Shown here one piece after another: positions 40,586-47,596 of a DNA stretch of 64,000 nt (position 1 is its first letter; the number at the start of each line of letters is the position of its first letter). The notes under the pieces were generated by a model. The model saw nothing but the letters and a program-made list of their open reading frames with translations, did not search any database and was not told where the DNA came from. The translations under genes were made by a program, and so were the position numbers. Source of the stretch: Pseudomonas sp. HS6. GTDB taxonomy: Bacteria; Pseudomonadota; Gammaproteobacteria; Pseudomonadales; Pseudomonadaceae. The stretch covers positions 3,534,001-3,598,000 of the forward strand of contig NZ_CP067412.1 of assembly GCF_023375815.1 (NCBI RefSeq). The letters are read 5' to 3'.

Positions 40586-42037
40586 TCACGCTGCGTCCGA
40601 CACATCCTTGGGCAAACGCTGATCAATCACTTGATACAGCGCGCTGCTCTCAGGCCAGTTGCGCATGAACCGCGCACGATCCTTGGCATAGGCCGGAGCA
40701 AAGCTGCCCGCCGAGCCGTGCTGACACATCGAATCCAGATCGATCAGCGCCCAGCGATCCTCATGCCAGAACAGGTTGTGGCCCTTGAAGTCGCCATGAC
40801 TGATGCGCTCTGCAATCAACCGTGCAAACAGCTGATCCAGTGCCTGCAACTCGGCTTCCGGCGCTTCGCCGCTTTCAACGTACGGTGCAAAACGCTCGAT
40901 GATGTCCGGCCCGGCCAGGTACTCGGTGATCAGGTACGCCTTGCTGCGCAACCAGAAGAAGCGTGTTTCCAGCACCGCCAGCGGTTTGGGCGTGGCGATA
41001 CCGAGGAACGCCAGGCGATTGCCTTCGCGCCAGGAATGCCACGCACGGCTCGGGCGCCAGAAACGCTTGAGCCAATGGGCAAAATTCTTGATGTTGTAAC
41101 GCTTGATCACCAGAGGGCGCCCGGCCACTTCGACCCTGCCGACGCTGGCCGCGCCGCCGGTCTTGTACAAATGACCCTGGTCAAGCAAGGCATCGGCCTG
41201 CTCCAGCACCGGCAGCATCGCGGGTTCTTCTTCGCGACGGATCGAGCGCAGGCCAAAGGCCCCGCGTCGCACGCTGAACAACGTGCATTCACGACCGACC
41301 TTGATCAGGAAATCCTTCAACCGCCAGGCACGCACCTTGTCGATCTGCTTCTGCAAGGCTTCCAGCGGCAGCGCGTGCTCGCTGTTGCTCAACAGGTAAT
41401 ACACCAGCAATTCTTCGGTGAACGGCTCGAGCGACTTGGGCAACTGGGCAAAAAACACCCCGAGGTTCTCCAGCACTTTCTGTCGGGACAACGGCATACC
41501 GGCATTTTCCACACAGATGCCGGCGCCATCGATCAGGTACAACTGGCCGCCATGGCGCAGCAGGTTGTCCAGGTGCAGGTCTTCCTGCCACAGACCTTTG
41601 CCGTGCAGTTGGCCGATAGCACCGAGCGCCTCGGCCAGTACCGCCGACTGTTCGTCAGCCAACAACGGCAAGGACTCGACCTTGCTCCAGGCATCACCGA
41701 GGCTTTCGGCGCCTTCGAGGAACTCGAACAGCAGCCAGCCACCCTCGCCGTCCTTCAGGCCATCGGCCAGCAGCAGCGGCGTAGTCATGCACTGGGCAGC
41801 GAGCAGCTTCACGCCCTCCAGTTCACGCTGAAAATGCCGTGCAGCCTTGCTGCCGACCAGCAACTTGGCCAGCACCGGACGCCCGCGCCACACGCCGGCA
41901 CCGACGTAGCGCTGCCCCGGCAACACCCGTAACAGGCTGAGCAATTGCAAATCGGCGACACCCGCCGCATCGGCCAGCGAAACCGTCAGCGGCAGGCTCG
42001 GCGTACGTCCGGCGTTTTTCAGGTCGGACAACTGCAT
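40586..42037 (-). CDS. Two-domain LPS kinase-like protein
   Basis: A 483-residue cytoplasmic protein with two kinase-like cores. The first ends with HGKGLWQEDLHLDNLL and LYLIDGAG (about 144-170); the second with ISHGDFKGHNLFW and WALIDLDSM (about 410-438). It lies last in the waaF-to-kinase operon, after wapQ, with a one-base overlap (TGATG). In P. aeruginosa the corresponding gene (PA5006 as I remember) is needed for core phosphorylation. The acceptor is unknown; internal duplication is my inference. Confidence 0.88.
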   Translation of the reverse strand: MQLSDLKNAGRTPSLPLTVSLADAAGVADLQLLSLLRVLPGQRYVGAGVWRGRPVLAKLLVGSKAARHFQRELEGVKLLAAQCMTTPLLLADGLKDGEGGWLLFEFLEGAESLGDAWSKVESLPLLADEQSAVLAEALGAIGQLHGKGLWQEDLHLDNLLRHGGQLYLIDGAGICVENAGMPLSRQKVLENLGVFFAQLPKSLEPFTEELLVYYLLSNSEHALPLEALQKQIDKVRAWRLKDFLIKVGRECTLFSVRRGAFGLRSIRREEEPAMLPVLEQADALLDQGHLYKTGGAASVGRVEVAGRPLVIKRYNIKNFAHWLKRFWRPSRAWHSWREGNRLAFLGIATPKPLAVLETRFFWLRSKAYLITEYLAGPDIIERFAPYVESGEAPEAELQALDQLFARLIAERISHGDFKGHNLFWHEDRWALIDLDSMCQHGSAGSFAPAYAKDRARFMRNWPESSALYQVIDQRLPKDVSDAA

Positions 42038-42789
42038 CAGCGCGTCTCCTTGCGACTACGCCGCGCAGTCAGCCGCGTGACCCAGCTATCGACCAGCGAA
42101 CTGTCGACCGACTGATCGAGATACGCCGCCAGCAACTCGCGCAGCTGAGCCTCGTTCCACTCCGGCGCCCGACGCAGCAGCGGCTCCAGGTCCTTGACCC
42201 GATCACGCTGACCGAACAGCAAGGGCCGGGTCTTTTCCAGGTCGATCAGCTGCGCCTGATACCCGGCACCCTCGGCACGCAAGAAAATGTGCTTGGGATA
42301 GAAACAACCGTGGATCTGACGCACACCGTGCAGGCGACGCGCCAGTTGGCCGCAGGCCTTGAGAATCGCCGATTGCTGCGTGACTTCGAGACTCGACCAG
42401 CGCTGCAGCAGCGAATCCAGGTCATCCCAGCCGTCGAGGGCGCGGGTCAGCAGGATCGCGCGCACTTCGCCGCTGACTTTGCGCTGGCCGAAAAACGCCG
42501 CTTGCAGCGCCGGAATGCCGAGCTGGTTATAGCGGCTGATGTTGCGAAACTCCCGAGCGAACGTCGGCTCGCCAAACGGCGCGTGCAAGGTGCGGGTCAG
42601 GTAGTTGCTTTGACGCTTGAGGTAATAGCCGTGGCCTTCGAGTTCGAGCCGGAACACGCTGCTCCAGCCACCGCCGTCGGTGTTCGGCTCATCCACCGCC
42701 TCGAGCTGCTTGGCCCACAGCGCGTCGAACGTGCCGAGACCGTGGCGCTCCAGCAGCGCACGGTCTTCAGCGGCGAGAAAATCAGTCAT
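42037..42789 (-). CDS. wapQ: LPS core kinase WapQ-like (InaA family)
   Basis: A 250-residue kinase-like protein of the InaA/Kdo-kinase fold. The loop where other kinases have HRD reads IHGCFYPKHIFL, with Cys in place of the catalytic Asp, followed by AQLIDLEKTRP. The InaA group commonly has this form, so the missing Asp may not be disabling. It overlaps wapP by four bases (ATGA) and the two-domain kinase by one. Symbol by position and similarity. Confidence 0.83.
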   Translation of the reverse strand: MTDFLAAEDRALLERHGLGTFDALWAKQLEAVDEPNTDGGGWSSVFRLELEGHGYYLKRQSNYLTRTLHAPFGEPTFAREFRNISRYNQLGIPALQAAFFGQRKVSGEVRAILLTRALDGWDDLDSLLQRWSSLEVTQQSAILKACGQLARRLHGVRQIHGCFYPKHIFLRAEGAGYQAQLIDLEKTRPLLFGQRDRVKDLEPLLRRAPEWNEAQLRELLAAYLDQSVDSSLVDSWVTRLTARRSRKETR

Positions 42790-43520
42790 TCGCGTCCCTC
42801 GAAAAATCTCACCACGTGACGAATCCGTTTCTTGTCGGCGGCATTGAGCCGGTCACGCTGGCGGTATTGCAGGTAGAAGCGCAGGCGCTGGGTGTTCGAC
42901 AGGTGATATTTGGCAACCTTGTCGAGACAGGCCAGATCCTTGGTAATCCGGTACTTGAGCCAGAAACCGCGCCAGAAATCGCCGTTCGGGCAGTCGATGA
43001 GAAAAAGCTGCGCCTGATCGTCGATCAGCAGGTTGCGCCACTTCAGATCGTTATGAGTGAAGCGATGGTCGTGCATCGTCCGGGTATAGCTGGCCAACTG
43101 CCGGCTGATGCCGTCGACCCAGGCGTGATCCTTGAGCTTGGGATCGTTGCGCTCGGCCAGCGCCGAGAGGTCCTCGGTGCGCGGCAGTTCGCGGGTAATC
43201 ATCGCCCCGCGATCGTAGGCCATGCCATTGCGCTCAAGACCCCAGGCCACCACTTCGGCGGTGGGAATGCCCCACTTGGCGAAACGCTTGAGGTTCTGCC
43301 ACTCCATCTTCACCCGCGGTTTGCCGAGGTAACGGCGCAAACCCTTGCCGGCGCCAACGTAGCGTTTGACGTAGTAATTGACGCCGTTGCGCTGCACGCG
43401 GATGACTTCTGACAGCGGATCGCGAGTCAGACGCTCGCCTTCAAGCGCGAATACCGCTTCAAGGCTGCCGAAATCCGCTGCGAGGTCGCTGTATTCGGGT
43501 TCAAGATTCCAACCCGCCAT
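42786..43520 (-). CDS. wapP: LPS core heptose kinase WapP-like
   Basis: A 244-residue kinase. The N-terminal half carries the ATP-lysine region NGVNYYVKRYVG; the catalytic loop is FTHNDLKWRNLLID and the metal motif LIDCPNGDFWRG. I chose MAGWNLEPEYSD (43520), which overlaps the waaP stop by one base (TGATG); the frame extends 21 codons upstream. It phosphorylates the core in P. aeruginosa; the exact heptose position is inferred from the family. Confidence 0.87.
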   Translation of the reverse strand: MAGWNLEPEYSDLAADFGSLEAVFALEGERLTRDPLSEVIRVQRNGVNYYVKRYVGAGKGLRRYLGKPRVKMEWQNLKRFAKWGIPTAEVVAWGLERNGMAYDRGAMITRELPRTEDLSALAERNDPKLKDHAWVDGISRQLASYTRTMHDHRFTHNDLKWRNLLIDDQAQLFLIDCPNGDFWRGFWLKYRITKDLACLDKVAKYHLSNTQRLRFYLQYRQRDRLNAADKKRIRHVVRFFEGRE

Positions 43521-44326
43521 CAGAGCGCATCCCCGTAGCGCAACTTGCGCTCGTAGAGCTTGTTGGCCTTGCCTTCGAGCCATCTCAGCAACGGCGCTTC
43601 TTCCGCCAGGATCTGGCGCAACGGTTGCTGGAAGTAACCTTTGAGGAAACGCAGCTTGTCGCGACGGGTCAGGCCGATATCCAGCGCAGAAAAATACAGC
43701 GCCGCCAGATCCTTGTTGCGCCAGCGCTGAGTGATCGCCGGACGGGTCTGGGCGCGGTGCAGGTCGATCACCGAGAGTTTGAAATTTTCCGGGGTGACCG
43801 GTTTGTCGGTGTGCAGCAGGAAATGGCAGATGTAGCAGTCGCGGTGGTTGACCCCCGCGCGGTGCATCATGCCCGTCATGCGTGCAACTTCGGCGATCAG
43901 CGCGCGCTTGAGCTTTGGCTGCGGCGGCTGCTTGATCCAGTCGATGCTGAAGTCTTCGAGGCTGACGGTCGGCGCCAGCTCTTCGGTGACGATGAACGAA
44001 TGCTGATCCGCCGGGTTGCTGCCCTTCTCACCGTACGCGACGGCGGTCATGGTCGGCACGCCGACTTCCTGCAGACGCTGGATAGCCTTCCATTCCTGAC
44101 CCGCGCCGAGCACCGGCAGCTTGGCGGTCAGCAAGTTCTTGAAAATCTCGCCCCAGCCAATGCCACGGTGGATCTTGACGAAAAATCCGTTGCCGTCGAC
44201 TTCCGTGCGCAAAGTCCTGCGGGCTTCCAGCTCGCGGTACACCTCGCCCTGCAAGCCTTCGACTTCCGCGAACGCGTCGCGGCCAGCCCAGAGGCTCTTG
44301 AACGGTTCAGCCAGCATCAACTTCAT
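43520..44326 (-). CDS. waaP: LPS core heptose(I) kinase WaaP
   Basis: A 268-residue enzyme that phosphorylates heptose I of the inner core, essential for outer-membrane integrity in P. aeruginosa. The family hallmarks are VDGNGFFVKIHRGIGW (Lys about 51), NHRDCYICHFLL (catalytic HRD at about 161-163) and LSVIDLHRAQTRP. Its ATG follows directly after the waaG TAA (TAAATG). The remaining operon genes downstream are all kinase-like, so phosphorylation is the theme here. Confidence 0.95.
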   Translation of the reverse strand: MKLMLAEPFKSLWAGRDAFAEVEGLQGEVYRELEARRTLRTEVDGNGFFVKIHRGIGWGEIFKNLLTAKLPVLGAGQEWKAIQRLQEVGVPTMTAVAYGEKGSNPADQHSFIVTEELAPTVSLEDFSIDWIKQPPQPKLKRALIAEVARMTGMMHRAGVNHRDCYICHFLLHTDKPVTPENFKLSVIDLHRAQTRPAITQRWRNKDLAALYFSALDIGLTRRDKLRFLKGYFQQPLRQILAEEAPLLRWLEGKANKLYERKLRYGDAL

Positions 44327-45448
44327 TTAAGCGTGCTCCGCCAGAATCACATCGGCCGCGTGCTGCGGCATGCTGTAGAGGTCGGCCGTCTCGGCAAAGG
44401 CCAGACCGTTGCGGCTCCAGGCCGCCCGTGCAGCGTCGTCGTTCAACATGTCAGTCAGGTACTGCGTCAGTTGCGCCTGGTCGAACGGTTCGTCCAGCAC
44501 GCGCCCGGCATCAGCCTCGGCAATGTAGTGGGCGTAACCACAGACCGCGCTGACCAGCACCGGCAACCCGGCGACCAACGCTTCAAGCAGTACCGTACCG
44601 GTGTTTTCGTTGTACGCCGGGTGGATCAACAGATCGGCGCCGAGCAGGAAACGCGGGATATCGCTGCGCCCCTTGAGGAACGTCACGTTGTCGCCCAGCC
44701 CCAAAGTTGCACTCTGCATCTGGAACAATTTGGGGTCATCCTGACCGATTACAAACAGCCGGGTGCGTTTCTTCAGCTCGGCGGGCAATGCGGCCAGCGC
44801 TTTCAGGCTGCGATCGACGCCCTTGGTCTTGAATCCGGAGCCGATCTGCACCAGCAACAGTTCGTCGTCCTTGAGGTTGAATTCGGTGCGGAAACCGGCG
44901 CGAATCTCGTCGGCATCCGCCGGACGCCGCCGATCCTGGGCGATGCCCGGCGGCAGCAGGTGGAAACGTTCGAGCGGCGTGTCGTAATGCTTGATGAACA
45001 GCGGCTGCTGCACTTCGGAGATCATCAGCACTTCAGTCTTGGCGTCTTTGGCGAACACCGCGCGCTCGTACTCGGCGAAGTGGCGATAGCGACCCCAGCG
45101 ACGGTACAGCGAGTGGCGCAGGTTCTGCGCCTTGTCCTCGAAGCAGCCGTCGGCAGCGTAGTAGACGTCCAGCCCCGGCATCTTGTTGAAGCCGATCAGG
45201 CGATCCACCGGGCGCTTGGCCAGGTCCGCTTCCATCCACGCACTGAGTTTCTCGTTGCGGCGATGGTTGAAGAACGCCTTGACCGGTGCCACCAGCACTT
45301 CGAAACCGGGCGGCACGTCGCCTTCCCAGATCAGGGTGTAGACGCGGATTTTATGGCCACGCTTCTGGCATTCGAGGGCGATGCGCATGAAGTCGCGCTG
45401 CAAACCACCGAACGGGAAATACTTGTAAAGGACAAATGCCAATTGCAT
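44327..45448 (-). CDS. waaG: LPS core glycosyltransferase WaaG
   Basis: A 373-residue family-4 GT-B enzyme that adds the first outer-core hexose to heptose II, using a UDP-sugar at the inner face of the membrane. It starts MQLAFVLYKYFPFGGLQRDFM and carries LLVQIGSGFKTKGVDRSLKA and HPAYNENTGTVLLEALVAGL. The ATG at 45448 overlaps the waaC stop (TGATG); the codon before it is an unlikely TTG start. Confidence 0.94.
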   Translation of the reverse strand: MQLAFVLYKYFPFGGLQRDFMRIALECQKRGHKIRVYTLIWEGDVPPGFEVLVAPVKAFFNHRRNEKLSAWMEADLAKRPVDRLIGFNKMPGLDVYYAADGCFEDKAQNLRHSLYRRWGRYRHFAEYERAVFAKDAKTEVLMISEVQQPLFIKHYDTPLERFHLLPPGIAQDRRRPADADEIRAGFRTEFNLKDDELLLVQIGSGFKTKGVDRSLKALAALPAELKKRTRLFVIGQDDPKLFQMQSATLGLGDNVTFLKGRSDIPRFLLGADLLIHPAYNENTGTVLLEALVAGLPVLVSAVCGYAHYIAEADAGRVLDEPFDQAQLTQYLTDMLNDDAARAAWSRNGLAFAETADLYSMPQHAADVILAEHA

Positions 45449-46509
45449 CAACGCAGCTCCTCAGCCATCAACAACGTGCTCAGTCGGCTGGCGACACGCT
45501 CGGGATTCAGACGCGTGAAGCACAAAGGCAACTCGCGTTTCAGGTCAAACTGACGGGCATCCTGCGCGGTCGGTTGATACGTACATTTCTTTTGCAGGCA
45601 CGGCGCGCACGGGAAATCGCTACCGAGGTGAATCTGCAACTTGCCGTAGGCGCCGGTCAGGCCCGGATTGGTCGGGCCGAACAGCGAAATCGTCGGCACG
45701 TCCAGCGCAGCGGCCAGATGGCCGAGACCGGTGTCCACTGCGACGCAGGCCTGAGCGCCGGCCAGCACCTTGCCGACCCCGGCCAGGTTCAGTTTCGGCA
45801 GCACTTCGGCATGCTTGAAGCCGGCAGCGATGCGCTCGGCCCGGGCCTTCTCCAGCGGGTTGCCCCACGGCAGCTTGATCCCGACGCCGAGGTAGCCGAC
45901 CCGTTCGGTCAACTCACGCCAATAGCTTTCCGGCCAGTGCTTGGTGTCCCAGGTGGTGCCATGCAGGAACACCACGTAAGCATTCTTGCGTGGCAATTCA
46001 ACCAGACGCTCGACATTGAGGCCGTAATCGCCCAGGCCTTTGGGCAGGTCATAACCCAATGCAATGGCGAACAACTGGCGCACGCGCTCGACGGCGTGCT
46101 GACCACGAGCCACCGCCAGTTTGCGATCATAAAAACGCGCAGCGATCGGCTCGCGGGCCGAGCCCTTGTCCAAGCCAGCCACCGGTGCTTTGACATAGCG
46201 GGTCAGCCACGCGCTTTTCAGCAAGCCTTGCGCGTCGATCACCAGGTCATATTTGTTTGCCCGAACGGATTGCTTGAAGCGCTTCCACTCGCCGCTGGTA
46301 ATGGTTTTCCAGAGGTTTTTGCGCCAGCGACGGATCGCCACCGGAATCACCTTGCCCACGGCCGGGTGCCAGGTCGGGATTTCGGCAAAGCCTTCTTCCA
46401 CCACCCAGTCGAACTTGATCCCGGGAATCGCCCGGGCTGCGTCGGTCAACGCCGGCAACGCATGAATCACGTCGCCCAGCGATGAGGTCTTGATCAGCAA
46501 TACCCGCAA
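45448..46509 (-). CDS. waaC: Heptosyltransferase I WaaC
   Basis: A 353-residue GT9 enzyme that transfers the first heptose to Kdo. Family features: LIKTSSLGDVIHALPALTDA at the N-terminus, LHGTTWDTKHWPESYW (nucleotide binding) and DTGLGHLAAALDVPTISLFG. The start is TTG 46509: the waaF stop TAA precedes it by one base and GAGGTT lies upstream. The frame extends 15 codons into waaF without a better start. Confidence 0.95.
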   Translation of the reverse strand: MRVLLIKTSSLGDVIHALPALTDAARAIPGIKFDWVVEEGFAEIPTWHPAVGKVIPVAIRRWRKNLWKTITSGEWKRFKQSVRANKYDLVIDAQGLLKSAWLTRYVKAPVAGLDKGSAREPIAARFYDRKLAVARGQHAVERVRQLFAIALGYDLPKGLGDYGLNVERLVELPRKNAYVVFLHGTTWDTKHWPESYWRELTERVGYLGVGIKLPWGNPLEKARAERIAAGFKHAEVLPKLNLAGVGKVLAGAQACVAVDTGLGHLAAALDVPTISLFGPTNPGLTGAYGKLQIHLGSDFPCAPCLQKKCTYQPTAQDARQFDLKRELPLCFTRLNPERVASRLSTLLMAEELR

Positions 46510-46510
46510 G

Positions 46511-47545
46511 TTAATGAACCTCGACCACAGAGCCCTGCAAACGCTGCAAGGCATCGTTGACCGCTTCCGGCATCAGCTGGCGCAGGCAGTTGTAATGGCC
46601 GAAACGGCAGGTGCGATCGAAGCAAGGGCTGCAATCGAGGCCCAGGCGAACGATTTCCACGTGCTCGGCCAGCGGCGGGGTAAACCCCGGCGAAGTCGAA
46701 CCGTAAACCGCCACCAACGGACGATTCAGCGCTGCAGCAACGTGCATCAGGCCGGAGTCGTTGGAGACCACCGAGTCGGCGCAGGACATCAGGTCGATGG
46801 CTTCGGCCAGCGAAGTCCCGCCGCTGAGGTTCACCGACTCTTCGCGCAGGCCCGGAATCAAACGCGCGCGGATGTCTTCGCCGACGGCGTGATCATTCTT
46901 CGAGCCGAACAGCCAGACCTGCCAGCCTTCGCGGATGCGCGCCTCGGCGACCTTGGCGTAATGCTCGGACGGCCAGCGCTTGGCTTCACCGAATTCGGCG
47001 CCGGGGCACAACACCAGCACCGGGCGATCGAGGGTCAGGCCGAACTTGGCCAATGTGGCCTCGCGGGTCACAGGGTCGATTTGCAGGCTCGGGCGCGGAT
47101 ACGGTTTCGGCAACTCGGCGTTCGGCTCATAGGCCAACGCCATGAAACGCTCGATCATCAGCGGATAACGTTCTTTATCCAGCGTGCGCACGTCATTGAG
47201 CAAGCCGTAGCGGAATTCGCCCCGCCAGCCAGTGCGTTTCGGGATGCCGGCGAAGAACGGCACCAGCGCGGATTTGAGCGAGTTCGGCAGCAAGATCGCC
47301 TGATCGTACTGGCCGGCCAGGGATTTGCCGATCCGCCGGCGGGTCGCCAGCTCCAGCGCGCCGTGGCCGAGCGGAAAGCTCAAGGCCTTGCGCACTTCGG
47401 GCATGCGCTCAAGGATCGGCCGGCTCCACTCGGGGGCCAGCACGTCGATTTCGCACTGCGGGTGGCGTTGCTTGAGACACTGAAACAGTGTCTGCGCCAT
47501 CACCATGTCACCGACCCAACTGGGCCCAACGATCAGAATATTCAT
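46511..47545 (-). CDS. waaF: Heptosyltransferase II WaaF
   Basis: A 344-residue GT9 enzyme adding the second core heptose. It begins MNILIVGPSWVGDMVMAQTL and carries CPGAEFGEAKRWPSEHYAKV and SNDSGLMHVAAALNRPLVAV. It is the first gene of the waaF-waaC-waaG-waaP-kinase operon. A terminator hairpin is squeezed into the 51 bases between glnE and this gene. In P. aeruginosa I remember ilvE between waaF and glnE; it is absent here. Confidence 0.96.
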   Translation of the reverse strand: MNILIVGPSWVGDMVMAQTLFQCLKQRHPQCEIDVLAPEWSRPILERMPEVRKALSFPLGHGALELATRRRIGKSLAGQYDQAILLPNSLKSALVPFFAGIPKRTGWRGEFRYGLLNDVRTLDKERYPLMIERFMALAYEPNAELPKPYPRPSLQIDPVTREATLAKFGLTLDRPVLVLCPGAEFGEAKRWPSEHYAKVAEARIREGWQVWLFGSKNDHAVGEDIRARLIPGLREESVNLSGGTSLAEAIDLMSCADSVVSNDSGLMHVAAALNRPLVAVYGSTSPGFTPPLAEHVEIVRLGLDCSPCFDRTCRFGHYNCLRQLMPEAVNDALQRLQGSVVEVH

Positions 47546-47551
47546 GTGGTT

Positions 47552-47587
47552 TCCAAAAACGAACCGGGGAGGCTTTACGCCTCCCCG
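47552..47587 (-). terminator. Terminator in the glnE-waaF gap
   Basis: CGGGGAGGC (47565-47573) and GCCTCCCCG (47579-47587) form a perfect 9-bp stem with a 5-base loop. On the minus strand GGTTCGTTTTTGG follows, so a T run ends about seven bases before the waaF ATG. It stops glnE transcripts only if they do not pass into waaF; the T run lies within the waaF ribosome-binding region. Confidence 0.8.
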
Positions 47588-47596
47588 TCTCGAGAA

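Noticed and set aside
43625..45553. 642-codon plus-strand frame opposite waaP and waaG
   Set aside because: The minus-strand genes have full catalytic motifs and stop/start coupling; the plus-strand frame has none.
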